From: Thiorhodococcus drewsii AZ1
GTDB lineage: Bacteria; Pseudomonadota; Gammaproteobacteria; Chromatiales; Chromatiaceae
Direction of reading: 5' to 3'
Length of the DNA stretch: 64,000 nucleotides
Assembly (NCBI RefSeq): GCF_000224065.1
Contig: NZ_AFWT01000002.1
Coordinates: 186,001-250,000 of the forward strand
The translations under genes were made by a program, and so were the position numbers. This document shows positions 8,585-18,580 of the stretch, one piece after another (within the stretch, counting starts at the first letter, position 1; each line of letters begins with the position of its first letter). Below the pieces are notes generated by a model that saw only the letters and a program-made list of their open reading frames with translations, ran no database searches and was not told the DNA's origin.

Positions 8585-11500
8585 TCAGCTCCGATCGGGA
8601 TCCGTATCGTCATCGACCTTGAGACGGATCCCGCGCCGAGGAGACTTCTTCTGGGTCGCACCGCCCGCCGCCTTGGTCGGAGCCGTTTGCGAGGAGGCAG
8701 CCGTTTTCTTGCTCGCCGCCTTTTTCGTCGCCGTTTTCTTGCTTGCGGCCTTCTTGGCCGCCGGCTTCTTGGCGGCTGCCTTTTTGGAAGCGGTCTTCTT
8801 GGATGCCGTTGTCTTGGCCGGAGGCGTCACCACCGATTCGGGCTCTGCACCCGCGTCCAGCGCAGCCGGTTCCTGCGGCGGTTCTGGCTCCGGCACGACC
8901 GAGGTCTCGGGCCGAGCGGGCTCGGCGGCCGGCTGTGCAGCCGGCTCGGGACGCACGGATCGCGACTTGGGCTTGGGTTTGGTCTTGCGCAGCCCCTTCA
9001 AGGCGTCGAACAGGAGTAGGAAGATGCCTCGGATCGCATAGAAAAACAGCACGAAGAACTCGACCAGCATGTCGAACAGACGTCGCATGCGCCCAGTCTT
9101 CACCGCCTTCGCAACCCGCGCGGCACCGGCCTCCATCCGACAGGGCATTTCGACACCGGGCGGCATGCTCGCACCGGCGACCATGCACATATCCTCCTTC
9201 GCCGCGACGCAGCCCAGCGGAATGACGATCAGGGTCAGCATGGTCGAGACCAGCACGCCGGACAGCAGCGAGATGGCCATGCCCTGGAAGATCGGATCCG
9301 TGATGATGACGCTCGACCCGGCCACCAGCGCCAGAGCGGTGATGAGGATCGGACGCGTCCGAATCTTACAGGAGCGGATCATGGCCTCGGCCACAGGTAC
9401 GCCCTTCTGGATCTCGTGGATCGCGAAGTCGACCAGCAGAATGGAGTTACGCACGATGATACCGGCCAGGGCGATCCAGCCGATCATCGAGGTCGCGGTG
9501 AACTCGCCGCCGATTCCCAGGGCGAACATCACCGAATGGGCCGGGATGATGCCTAGCAAGGTCAACGGAATGGGCGCCATGATGACGAGCGGGATACGGA
9601 AGTTCCCGAACTCCCAGACCACCAGGATATAGATGAGGACCAGCGCCACGCCAAAGGCCGCCCCCATATCGCGGAAGGTCTCGTAGGTCACGGTCCATTC
9701 GCCGCCCCACTCCCAGGCCAGACGGCTGTTGTCGGGCGGTGGACCGAGCCAATAGAAGGCATCGCCGGAGCCGCCGCTGGCCGCCGGCTTGGAGCCGTCG
9801 GGCGCCGTATAGTCCTGCGCCGCCATCAGATCCTGGACCTGGAACATGGCATAGACGGGCGCCGCCAAACGGCCGCCGACATCCGAGACCACGAACTCGA
9901 CCGGCCGCAGATCCTTGTGATAGATGAGGTCCTCCTCGGGCGTGCGCTGGAAGGATCCAAGCTCGCTCAGAGGCACGGTGAAACCCTGGCTCGACTGAAT
10001 CGGCAGATCCCCGAGACGCTGGATCTCGGAACGCTCGGCCAACGGCACCTGCAGCGCGATCTGGATCGGCTCGTGCCCGCTCTGGCGCCCGGTCTGCTGT
10101 TTGATGTCGCCCATCGGAGCGCCGCCGAGCGCCATCGACAGATTGCGGTTGATGGTATCGACGGAGATGCCACGACGCACCGCCTTCTCGGTATCCACGT
10201 TGAAGCGCCAGTAATCGAAGGGATCTCGCAGATAGTTGTCGACGTCGCGCGTACTCTCGGCCTGGGTAAAGAAGTCCGTCACCTCGCGCGCGAACCGATG
10301 CCTCAGTTCGGTGTTCGGTCCATAGATCTCGGCCACCACCGACTGGAGAACCGGCGGCCCCGGTGGCATCTCGACCACGGCGATCCGCGCACCGGTGCCG
10401 GACAGGATGGGCTCCAGCAGGTTGCGCGCCTCGACCGCGATCTCGTGACTGCTGCGTTCGCGCGCATGCTTGTCGCTGAGCTGGACCTGGAGCTCGGCCT
10501 GCCAGGGATCGGAACGCAGATAGTAGTGACGGACCATGCCGTTGAAGTCGAAGGGTCGCGCGGTGCCCACATAGAGCTGCATCGCGGTCACCTCGGGGAC
10601 CCCTTTGATCCGCTCGGCCATGCGATGAGCCAGGTTGGCCGTGACCGGCAGCGCGGTGCCCTCGGGCATATCGATGACCACCGAGAACTCGGGCTTATTG
10701 TCGAGCGGCAGCATCTTCACCGACACCCAGTGGAAGTAAAAGAAGGAGCAGGTGAACAGGAAGGTGCCCCAAAGCGTCAGCCGGAAGATGGCGCGCTTGC
10801 GCGGATTCTCCATCAGCGGGGTCAAGATGCGCCGGAAGAAGCGCTCCAGGCGCTCGGCGTCGCGATGCTCGCGCTTCTCGGCAGCGTTCAGATAACGCAT
10901 TGAGGGACGCAGCCACTTGGAGATCGCCAGATAGGGCGTGAAGACGAAGGCCGCGAACAGCGAGATGAACATGGCCACCGAGCCGAGCTTGGGAATCGGC
11001 GCCATGTAAGGCCCCATCATGCCGCTGACGAAGCCCATGGGCAGCAGTGCCGCGATGACGGTGAAGGTGGCGAGAATGGTCGGATTGCCGACCTCGCGCA
11101 CGGCGTCGACCGCCGTCTCGTCGTCGGTACGCCCCTCCTCCAGCCAGCGCCGATAGATGTTCTCGATAACGACTATGGCATCGTCGACCAGGATGCCGAT
11201 CGAGAAGATGAGCGCGAACAGACTGACCCGGTCGATGGTCATGCCCCAGATCCAGGCGACGAAGACCGTCATGAAGAGCACGACCGGAATGACCAGCATG
11301 ACGACGATCGCCGGACGCAATGCACGGAAGGCCGCCAGCACCAGCAAGAAGACGAAGCCGGTCGCGACGATCAGCTTGAAGATCAGCTCATTGACCTTCT
11401 CGTTGGCGGTCTCGCCGTAGTTGCGGGTGACGCTCACCTCGACGTTATCGGGAATGCGCGACCCCTTCAGCTCCTCGACCTTGTCGATGATCGACTGGGC

Positions 11501-12523
11501 GACGGTGACGCCGTTGGTCAACTCCTTCTTGGCGATGGCGATGGTCACTGCAGGACGGCCGTCGGCCCGCTCGACATCCTCGGCGGAGGCGCCGCTGTAA
11601 TAGCTTACGAGCTGCGAGGCATCCTCCTCTGGACCGAGCCGGATATCGGCGACATCGTGCAGATAGACGGGGACGTCATTGTAGGTCCCGACCACCAGTC
11701 GAGCGATGTCCTCGACCCCGGTCAGGAAGGCACCGGTGGTCACCGAGAAGCGCGATCCGCTCACCTCGACGCCGCCGGCGGTGGTCTCGGCATTGGCGCC
11801 CTTGATGGTCTGGGCGACCTGATCGAGACTGATGCGATAGCCCGACAGACGCTCGGGCGAGACGTTGATGGTCACCTGCTCGCGGCGGCCGCCGACGATG
11901 AAGGCGTTGCCCGTGTTCGGGACCTGCTTGAGCGCCTGGAGCACGTCCTGGGCGAGCAGACGCAGCTGGGCGTCGTCGACGTCGGCCGCACCGTCGCGGT
12001 CGAGATCCTTGGACCAGAGCGTCAGCGTGACGATGGGAACGTCGTCGATTCCCTTGCTTTTGACCAGCGGGGGCAGGACGCCGGGCGGAATCTTGTCCAT
12101 GTTGGAGGCGAGCCGGTCGTTCACCTTGACCAGCGAGGGTCCCATCTCCTCGCCGACGTCGAACTCGACCGTAACCAGCCCCTGCCCGCGCTGCGCCACC
12201 GAATAGACGTGCTTGATGCCGGCGATCTCGCTCATGATCCGCTCGAGTGGCTGGACCGCGAGGTTGGCGACCTGCTGTGCCGAGGCACCGGGATACTGCA
12301 CCATGATGTCGATCATGGGGACCGAGATCTGCGGGTCCTCCTGACGCGGCGTCAGAATGAGCCCCAGCAGCCCCATCATGAGCATGGCGACATAGAACAG
12401 CGGGGAAAGCGGAGAACGAATGAAGAATTTGGCCGTGCGGCCGGCAACGCCCAATTGCTCGGACTTCGACAACAGCGGGCTTTCTTGCGAAGACTGTGCG
12501 CTAAGATCTTGACTCATATCCAT
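8585..12523 (-). CDS. RND efflux pump inner-membrane subunit with long Lys/Ala-rich C-terminal tail
   Basis: A 1312-residue AcrB/CusA-superfamily proton antiporter. The N-terminal region has the family's first membrane segment and the porter-domain pattern VQYPGASAQQVANLAVQPLE. TM4 carries the paired acidic residues in GILVDDAIVVIEN (the proton relay), and a second half repeats the fold (ALAGIIVRNSILLVDFAI). Typical members have about 1030-1070 residues. Here some 200 more follow TM12: a hydrophobic amphipathic patch, a Pro/Glu-rich linker and about 80 residues of repeated AAKKPA/ASKKTA units resembling histone H1 or AlgP. It forms an operon with the adaptor 67 bp upstream; no TolC-type outer-membrane gene is adjacent. 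The substrate is unknown. Confidence 0.93.
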   Translation of the reverse strand: MDMSQDLSAQSSQESPLLSKSEQLGVAGRTAKFFIRSPLSPLFYVAMLMMGLLGLILTPRQEDPQISVPMIDIMVQYPGASAQQVANLAVQPLERIMSEIAGIKHVYSVAQRGQGLVTVEFDVGEEMGPSLVKVNDRLASNMDKIPPGVLPPLVKSKGIDDVPIVTLTLWSKDLDRDGAADVDDAQLRLLAQDVLQALKQVPNTGNAFIVGGRREQVTINVSPERLSGYRISLDQVAQTIKGANAETTAGGVEVSGSRFSVTTGAFLTGVEDIARLVVGTYNDVPVYLHDVADIRLGPEEDASQLVSYYSGASAEDVERADGRPAVTIAIAKKELTNGVTVAQSIIDKVEELKGSRIPDNVEVSVTRNYGETANEKVNELIFKLIVATGFVFLLVLAAFRALRPAIVVMLVIPVVLFMTVFVAWIWGMTIDRVSLFALIFSIGILVDDAIVVIENIYRRWLEEGRTDDETAVDAVREVGNPTILATFTVIAALLPMGFVSGMMGPYMAPIPKLGSVAMFISLFAAFVFTPYLAISKWLRPSMRYLNAAEKREHRDAERLERFFRRILTPLMENPRKRAIFRLTLWGTFLFTCSFFYFHWVSVKMLPLDNKPEFSVVIDMPEGTALPVTANLAHRMAERIKGVPEVTAMQLYVGTARPFDFNGMVRHYYLRSDPWQAELQVQLSDKHARERSSHEIAVEARNLLEPILSGTGARIAVVEMPPGPPVLQSVVAEIYGPNTELRHRFAREVTDFFTQAESTRDVDNYLRDPFDYWRFNVDTEKAVRRGISVDTINRNLSMALGGAPMGDIKQQTGRQSGHEPIQIALQVPLAERSEIQRLGDLPIQSSQGFTVPLSELGSFQRTPEEDLIYHKDLRPVEFVVSDVGGRLAAPVYAMFQVQDLMAAQDYTAPDGSKPAASGGSGDAFYWLGPPPDNSRLAWEWGGEWTVTYETFRDMGAAFGVALVLIYILVVWEFGNFRIPLVIMAPIPLTLLGIIPAHSVMFALGIGGEFTATSMIGWIALAGIIVRNSILLVDFAIHEIQKGVPVAEAMIRSCKIRTRPILITALALVAGSSVIITDPIFQGMAISLLSGVLVSTMLTLIVIPLGCVAAKEDMCMVAGASMPPGVEMPCRMEAGAARVAKAVKTGRMRRLFDMLVEFFVLFFYAIRGIFLLLFDALKGLRKTKPKPKSRSVRPEPAAQPAAEPARPETSVVPEPEPPQEPAALDAGAEPESVVTPPAKTTASKKTASKKAAAKKPAAKKAASKKTATKKAASKKTAASSQTAPTKAAGGATQKKSPRRGIRLKVDDDTDPDRS

Positions 12524-12590
12524 CCAATCCAGACTGTCCAGGCCGATGCCACGCGGTCGCGGCCGGCTGAGAGATGTATCGCCGATCGCA

Positions 12591-13733
12591 TCAGCGATCC
12601 GCAGCTCCTCCCTTCGACCAACCGGCCGTCACCCCAGGGCCGGGGTTGAGCAGAACCCGCTCGCCCGCGCGCAGTCCGCTGAGGACCGTGATGAGGCCAT
12701 CGTTCAACGCCTCGCCGACACGGATCAAACGCAGCTGCGGCCGACCGCTGTCGTCGAGCACATAGACGCCTGGAAGGCTGCCGTTGTAGCGCACGGCGTT
12801 CTTCGGAATCACCGGATTGGACTTGACCGGCGCATTGATGTCGGAGACCAACACCTTGGCGTACATGCCGGGCTCCGAGACGCCCTGAGGCAGGTCGAAC
12901 TTGACCTTCACCGTATGGCGCTGCGGATCGGCCATGGGATAGATCTGAGCCACCCGGACCGGCACGCGCCGATCGCCCGGATCGATCTCAGCCGGAATCA
13001 TCTGACCTTCGTGCAATCCGGAGCGAAGACGCGCCGGCACGTCCACTTCGACCTGGAGAAATTCGATGTCGGCGAAATTGATCAGGGGCTGACCGGGCTG
13101 AACCGTATCGCCCACCTCGACGAACTTCTTGACGATGACGCCGGCGAAGGGCGAGATGCTGCGCGCGTCGCGAATCTTGGAGTCGAGCGCCTGCAACTCG
13201 GCCTGCAAACGCATCATGGCGCTACGCGCTTCCTGGATCTGGATACCGGAGGCGAACAGATCGGCCGAACGCTCGGTGGAGTGATCGCGTTCGCCGACGA
13301 AGCTCTCCACCGGACGGGTGAACATCTGATCGAACAGATTGGGCAGCCCCATGCCTCCCGGGGCGTTCCGCGACTGGGGAGAATAGATCTCGCGCGTGTA
13401 CTGCACACCGGCATTGCGCAATTTGGCGTCGGCGCTGGCCATCTGAGCGAGCAGCGCACGACGGTTGGCGAGCAGCTCCTCGTCGTCGATGGCGACCAGC
13501 AACTTGCCATCCTCGAAGGAATTGCCCTCGCGGCCGGCGATGAAGGTCACACGCCCAGGCAGCTGGGCCGAGAGCGTGACCTCCTTATAGGGCACCACGG
13601 TGCCACCCACCGATACCGTGGGCGCCCCCTGGGTCTGCTGAACGACGAAAGATTCCCCGACCTGCCCGAGCACCAAGCCCGGAACAAACGCCAAGACGAA
13701 GGCGAACAGGCGCACAGCGGGCGCATTACTCAT
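12591..13733 (-). CDS. RND efflux periplasmic adaptor (membrane fusion protein)
   Basis: A 380-residue protein. A signal peptide (AVRLFAFVLAFVPGLVLGQ) precedes a biotinyl-lipoyl-like half (VSVGGTVVPYKEVTLSAQLPG), a hairpin region (ARSAMMRLQAELQALDSKI), the returning lipoyl half (SPFAGVIVKKFVEVGDTVQPGQPL), a beta-barrel (IEFLQVEVDVPARL) and a membrane-proximal domain ending GLRAGERVLLNPGPG. It links the inner-membrane pump to an outer-membrane duct. The start at 13733 is supported by a GGGA ribosome site and places the signal peptide at the N-terminus; a longer frame to 13997 has no such support. An unusual insert rich in Pro, Asn and Phe (SPQSRNAPGGMGLPNLFDQMF, a long hairpin-tip segment) occupies residues near 115-140. 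Confidence 0.9.
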   Translation of the reverse strand: MSNAPAVRLFAFVLAFVPGLVLGQVGESFVVQQTQGAPTVSVGGTVVPYKEVTLSAQLPGRVTFIAGREGNSFEDGKLLVAIDDEELLANRRALLAQMASADAKLRNAGVQYTREIYSPQSRNAPGGMGLPNLFDQMFTRPVESFVGERDHSTERSADLFASGIQIQEARSAMMRLQAELQALDSKIRDARSISPFAGVIVKKFVEVGDTVQPGQPLINFADIEFLQVEVDVPARLRSGLHEGQMIPAEIDPGDRRVPVRVAQIYPMADPQRHTVKVKFDLPQGVSEPGMYAKVLVSDINAPVKSNPVIPKNAVRYNGSLPGVYVLDDSGRPQLRLIRVGEALNDGLITVLSGLRAGERVLLNPGPGVTAGWSKGGAADR

Positions 13734-14226
13734 CTGTATTCCCATCGGATCGCACACCAAATGATACTTCTTATATTTGAGTCGAATGCCCGACGGGCAT
13801 GGATGCGGTCGGACCTGAATGGCGAGGACATCGGGCCCTGCGTCGCACATGGCGCCCGTCTCGGGGAGAGGCCGACTGGACTCGGATACATGCCAGACGG
13901 ACCACGCACCGCGCGGGATCGCAGGCCGCTCGCTTCCGTTGCCTCGCCCATGCCTCGCGGCGCAGTTGCGCAGTATGCATTCAGCACATGACCACATTCA
14001 AGCCGATGGCAAGCTCCAGTGCGCGAATCCGGATCGGATTGGGCCTGCAAATTCCCTCGCTAGACAGGCGGCTACCGTCTCGGGCGAGGATGGGTGTAAC
14101 ATCGCGAACCACTGCGGAAGCGCCCGACGCGGTCTCCCGACATACGCCGGTTTCCACCATCATCAGCCCACCCTGTCCGCTGCGGTTTGTTCGACGACCG
14201 CCGAGAAATACCTGAGGAGCCCATCC
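13734..14226. other. Intergenic region between the divergent RND operon and the GTPase gene
   Basis: 493 bp without a convincing gene. Both flanking genes are read outward, so both promoters should lie here. An AT-rich patch near 13757-13785 is the best candidate for the RND operon promoter, but no good -35/-10 pair could be named. A GAGGAG site near 14212 serves the GTPase gene. Open frames across this stretch lack family features and ribosome sites. Confidence 0.6.
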
Positions 14227-15741
14227 ATGACGTCCACGTCCGACGCCCTTCAGCAACGCCTCCAAGAACTGGAATCGCACCTGTCCCAGGAGAACCCCGT
14301 CCTGCTCAGCGCGGTGCAGAGCTTCAGGGCGATCGATCATGTCGCATACCGCATGGGATTGCTGGAATCCAATCAATCCTTCGCCAATCAGATCCCCTGG
14401 TGGCCGCTGATCTCCATCCTCGGCACCTTCTCAGCCGGCAAGTCGACCTTCGTCAACCATTACCTCGGACGCAAACTGCAGCGCACGGGCAACCAGGCGG
14501 TCGACGATCGCTTCACCGTCGTCGTCTACAGCCCCGAGGAGACGAGCCACACCCTTCCGGGTGTCTCGCTCGACTCGGATCCGCGCTTCCCCTTTTTCCG
14601 CATGTCGCAGTCCATCGAAGAGGTCGCCAACGGCGAGGGCAGCCGGATCGACGCCTACCTCCAACTCAAGACCACCCATAGCGATCGGCTGCGCGGCAAG
14701 ATCCTGATCGACTCGCCCGGATTCGACGCCGACGCCCAACGCACGGCGGTGCTGCGCATCACCAACCACATGATCGACCTGTCCGATCTGGTCCTGGTCT
14801 TTTTCGACGCGCGCCACCCCGAGCCGGGCGCCATGCGCGACACACTGAAGCATCTGGTCGGCGACACCATCAAGCGCTCCGACTCCGGCAAGTTTCTCTA
14901 CATCCTCAACCAGCTCGACTCGACCGCAGGCGAGGACAACCCAGAAGACGTGGTCGCCGCCTGGCTGCGCGCCATGGGCGAGGCAGGCCTCACGGCCGGA
15001 CGCTTCTATACCATCTACTGCCCTGACGTCGATACCTATATCAAGGACGAGTATCGCCGCAAGCGCTTCGAGAAGAAGCGCGACGAAGATCTGAACGAGA
15101 TCTATCAGCGCATGGAGCAGGTCGAAATCGAGCGTGCTTACCGCATCATCGCGGCACTACGCAAAACCGCCACCGACTTCAGGCACAACACGGTCGACCT
15201 GCTGAATGGAACGCTACGCAAATGGCGTCGCCGCACCCTGGCGACCGACGCGCTCCTGCTGATCGGTGCCGTCGCCAGCTTCATGGTCTGGAGCCTAAAC
15301 GCAGGCCAGTGGCACGGACTGGTCTACGAGGCACACTGGCTCGACCTGGTGAAGAGCGTCCCCTGGGGACTCGACGCCTTAGAGGGCACGCTGGCGCTGA
15401 TCGCGATCCTGATCCATTTCGGCGTGCGCCGTCTCGCTGCAGCGAGCCTCGTGCCTGGTCTGCGCAAGGAGGTCGAGAAGCGCGATCCGCCCGGCGACGT
15501 CATCGCCGCCTTCCGGCACAACACACGTTTCTGGCGCACCGTGCTGCTCGGACGGGCGTTCGGCTGGAACAGCGGATCGCGCTCCGAGATCGACGAGGTC
15601 TTCCAGGGTTGCGAAAGCTATATCCAGACCCTAAACGCGAGCTTCACCAATCCGAAGGGCGCGCAAGACAGTACCTGGCAGCAATCCTCCACCCCCACCA
15701 ACAGCCGAGACCTGAGCGAGATGAAGCCGGAACCCGCCTGA
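14227..15741 (+). CDS. Dynamin-like GTPase with two C-terminal membrane segments
   Basis: A 504-residue protein. The G1 P-loop GTFSAGKST lies near residue 66, the switch-II motif DSPGFD near 161 and the G4 NQLD near 228, matching the Dynamin_N family (bacterial dynamin-like proteins and related membrane GTPases). A helical charged stretch (residues 270-330) follows, then two hydrophobic segments near 339-360 and 385-408, so the GTPase is tethered to the inner membrane facing the cytoplasm. The C-terminal 90 residues are cytoplasmic. A strong GAGGAG precedes the start. The gene heads a same-strand row with two Ser/Thr kinases. Bacterial dynamin-like proteins remodel or protect membranes; the precise job here is unknown. 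Confidence 0.85.
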   Translation: MTSTSDALQQRLQELESHLSQENPVLLSAVQSFRAIDHVAYRMGLLESNQSFANQIPWWPLISILGTFSAGKSTFVNHYLGRKLQRTGNQAVDDRFTVVVYSPEETSHTLPGVSLDSDPRFPFFRMSQSIEEVANGEGSRIDAYLQLKTTHSDRLRGKILIDSPGFDADAQRTAVLRITNHMIDLSDLVLVFFDARHPEPGAMRDTLKHLVGDTIKRSDSGKFLYILNQLDSTAGEDNPEDVVAAWLRAMGEAGLTAGRFYTIYCPDVDTYIKDEYRRKRFEKKRDEDLNEIYQRMEQVEIERAYRIIAALRKTATDFRHNTVDLLNGTLRKWRRRTLATDALLLIGAVASFMVWSLNAGQWHGLVYEAHWLDLVKSVPWGLDALEGTLALIAILIHFGVRRLAAASLVPGLRKEVEKRDPPGDVIAAFRHNTRFWRTVLLGRAFGWNSGSRSEIDEVFQGCESYIQTLNASFTNPKGAQDSTWQQSSTPTNSRDLSEMKPEPA

Positions 15742-15950
15742 AACCCAGCCGATCGCTCGCTTCCACGCTCCTCGGCAGACAGGTAAACGGCCTGTCTGCC
15801 GACACTGATGGAGCGGTTCGCCCATGAAGATCGCGATCAGGCGACCTCTGCCACCCCCAAAGGCGCACAGCCCCATCGCGAGCGGCTCGATCCAGCGATA
15901 GCAACCCCGTTCACGGATATCGCCGCCGACGCCGCTTCCCGAGAGACCCG

Positions 15951-18338
15951 ATGGATCGTTCCAATCATTGCCCCGATTGTTTTCAGTCCCCTGCCCCCGA
16001 TCCGGTCTGCGGCCATTGCGGATTCGACGCGAGCGTCTATGTGCATGACGCCAGCCTGCTCGCACCCTTCACCAGGCTCGGAGACGGACTCTATCTGGTC
16101 GGTCGCGTCCTTGGCCGACCGGGCGGTTTCGGGGTGGTCTATGCCGGCTGGCAAGCCCGAATCGGCAAACCCGTAGCCATCAAGGAATTCTTTCCCTCCA
16201 CCTTCAACCCATTGGCCAAGCGCAACGGACAGGACAGCCTGTCCGTTTCCCCACTCGACCCGGATGCGTTCGCACGCTGGAAGGAACGCTTCCTAGAAGA
16301 GGCACGGCTACTGGCACAGTTCGATCACCCGGGCATCGTCCAGGCCCATGACGTGCTGGAGGAGAACCAAACCGCCTATCTGGTGATGGAACGTCTCGCG
16401 GGGCTGACCTTGGCGGATGCGCTCGGCGGGCTTCGGCAAACCGGTACGGGACTGGTGCTGGAACGTCGGCTACCCGCCGCCCAAGCACTTCCACTGCTGC
16501 TCTCGGCGCTGGATGGATTGGCCTACCTGCATCGCCAACCCGCACCCAAGGGACCGGTCCTGCACCTGGACCTCACCCCCAACAATCTATTTCTACAACG
16601 GGATCCGATAGCAAACGCACCCGACCCAGGACGCATCAAACTGCTCGATTTCGGCCTGGCGCGCAACGGTGAGCGGACGGTGGGAAACGCCTCGATCGGC
16701 GCTGGAGTCGGACATCCCCACTTCATGCCCCCGGAGCAGGCCGACCGCCAACGCCAGCAGCCCGTCACCCCTACGGCGGACGTTTACACCCTGGGCGCCA
16801 CGCTCTACACCGCACTGACCGCCGCTGCGCCGCCACCTGCGGAAGCACGCCGTGCCGGCACACCGCTTGCGGACCTGAGTGCACGGGTCCCTGAATTGGA
16901 TCCTGGTGTGGCTCGGGTCCTGATGGACTGCCTAAACCTGGCGGCCGACCAACGCCCTCGGGATGCGCTGGACCTGCAAGCCCGGCTGGCGGCACTGACC
17001 CAACTGCCGCCTCCGCCGCCACCCGAACCGACCGCCACCCAACATCCGGTATCGATTCACGATACGTATGAGACCCCATCCCCCTCAGATGCCTCGCCGA
17101 GCGCCGTTGATGCGTCGGACGGCGAATCCGAACGCCCGCAGCACGGCACGCGGGGACGCAAAAAAGGACTGCTCGCACTGATCTTGATAGGAGCCATCGT
17201 CGCGGGCGGCTGGTCTCTTTGGGCCGCCATGTTCCCAGCGTCCGATGAGACACCCCACCCTATTTCTGTGACGCCAATCCCTGAACCGCCAGTCAAGCCG
17301 CAGGGCGAGCTGATCGTGCGCTCCAACGTCAGTGGAGACACCTGGTATCTGGACGGACGCCGTATTGGCCCGACGAGTCCCGAACCCTATGAAGCCGCAG
17401 CGGGGACACACCAAATCCGCATCGAGAAGGCCGGCTTTTTTCACTATGAGGCCCAGGTCGATCTAACGCCTGGTGAGCCGCGCACAGTGCACGCAGAGCT
17501 GATCCCGGCCCCCGAGATGCTTGAAATCCAGGGTGGATGTTTTCAGATGGGGAGTTCCGCGAATGAAGCTGAGCGCCTTGAGGACGAGCGCCAGCACCAC
17601 GTCTGTGTCCAAGACTTTCGACTGGGCAAACATGAAGTCACGGTCGATGAGTTCAGTCGGTTCGTCGCAGCGACGGGATACCTCACGGACGCGGAGCGCA
17701 ACGCGGGGGATCTTGAGGGCTGCTTTGCGGACTACGACCAAGAGAAGCGTTGGACGTCGTGGCGCGCCAGGGCAGACGCGAATTGGCGCAATCCAAACGC
17801 CGATCAATACAACCAGCAACTGCATCCGGTCGCCTGCGTGAGCTGGTACGACACCCAAGCCTACATCGCCTGGCTCAACGCGCAGGGAGAGGGGCGCTAC
17901 CGGCTTCCAACCGAGGCGGAATGGGAATATGCCGCCCGCGCTGGGACGCGGGGCGCGCGTTATTGGGGCGATGCCGTCGATGCCAGGGCATGCCAATACG
18001 CCAACATCGCCGACAAGGCGCATGGCTGGAAGCTGGGCTTTCCCTGTGACGATGGTTACGAATGGTCCGCCCCGGTCGGCAGTTTCCGAGCCAACCCCTG
18101 GGGACTGGAAGACATGCTCGGCAATGTCTGGGAGTGGACCTGCTCGGTCTACGACAAACGCTATGGCGGAGCCGAGAGTCGATGTTCCGATGAAACCAAT
18201 CCCGGCCGCCGGTCGCTCCGGGGCAGCTCCTGGTTCAACGCCGCACCGAACTGGGTGCGCTCTGCGCTCCGAGGCAGCAACAAGCCGGGCTACCGCTATG
18301 CGGACATCGGGTTCCGACTTGCCCAGGATTCACTCTAG
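15951..18338 (+). CDS. Transmembrane Ser/Thr protein kinase with PEGA and FGE-like (SUMF1-type) domains
   Basis: A 795-residue protein. An N-terminal zinc ribbon (CPDC...CGHC, residues 6-25) precedes a Pkn2-type kinase domain (about 45-350) with the Gly loop GRPGGFGVVYAG, the lysine in VAIKEFFP, the catalytic loop HLDLTPNN (HLD replaces HRD, so this is a non-RD kinase) and DFGLAR. After a Pro-rich linker comes one membrane segment near 405-428, a PEGA domain (near 452-520) and a formylglycine-generating-enzyme-like domain (MLEIQGGCFQMGS to GFRLAQ, about 523-795). The catalytic cysteines of true FGE are not present in the C-terminal block, so it is probably a binding fold. The gene is a tandem paralogue of the next kinase; even the bases before the ATG (GAGACCCG) match. 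Confidence 0.92.
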   Translation: MDRSNHCPDCFQSPAPDPVCGHCGFDASVYVHDASLLAPFTRLGDGLYLVGRVLGRPGGFGVVYAGWQARIGKPVAIKEFFPSTFNPLAKRNGQDSLSVSPLDPDAFARWKERFLEEARLLAQFDHPGIVQAHDVLEENQTAYLVMERLAGLTLADALGGLRQTGTGLVLERRLPAAQALPLLLSALDGLAYLHRQPAPKGPVLHLDLTPNNLFLQRDPIANAPDPGRIKLLDFGLARNGERTVGNASIGAGVGHPHFMPPEQADRQRQQPVTPTADVYTLGATLYTALTAAAPPPAEARRAGTPLADLSARVPELDPGVARVLMDCLNLAADQRPRDALDLQARLAALTQLPPPPPPEPTATQHPVSIHDTYETPSPSDASPSAVDASDGESERPQHGTRGRKKGLLALILIGAIVAGGWSLWAAMFPASDETPHPISVTPIPEPPVKPQGELIVRSNVSGDTWYLDGRRIGPTSPEPYEAAAGTHQIRIEKAGFFHYEAQVDLTPGEPRTVHAELIPAPEMLEIQGGCFQMGSSANEAERLEDERQHHVCVQDFRLGKHEVTVDEFSRFVAATGYLTDAERNAGDLEGCFADYDQEKRWTSWRARADANWRNPNADQYNQQLHPVACVSWYDTQAYIAWLNAQGEGRYRLPTEAEWEYAARAGTRGARYWGDAVDARACQYANIADKAHGWKLGFPCDDGYEWSAPVGSFRANPWGLEDMLGNVWEWTCSVYDKRYGGAESRCSDETNPGRRSLRGSSWFNAAPNWVRSALRGSNKPGYRYADIGFRLAQDSL

Positions 18339-18580
18339 CGTCGGTGTCTGGACCTTCGACTGATTCGTCGGCATTCGCCCATGCCAAAGGCCAAGGATTC
18401 CATTTCCAGACACAAAAAGCGTAACCCTATAGCAGTCACATTCGCGCTTGAATCCCTTGCTTCAATCGGGCGAAATGGGTGACGGGCCGCAAATCTATCC
18501 TCCCGGCGCGTCGCACAAAAACTGGGCGCGCCTTTCGAAAAGACCCTGGCGGCTATCGTCCCTGTGATTCTGGAGACCCG

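Noticed and set aside
9917-12649. Two long plus-strand open frames opposite the RND pump
   Set aside because: Low-complexity His/Arg/Asp-rich translations antisense to a well-conserved pump.
17518-18338. An active formylglycine-generating enzyme for sulfatase maturation
   Set aside because: Catalytic Cys block absent and no sulfatase gene in the window.
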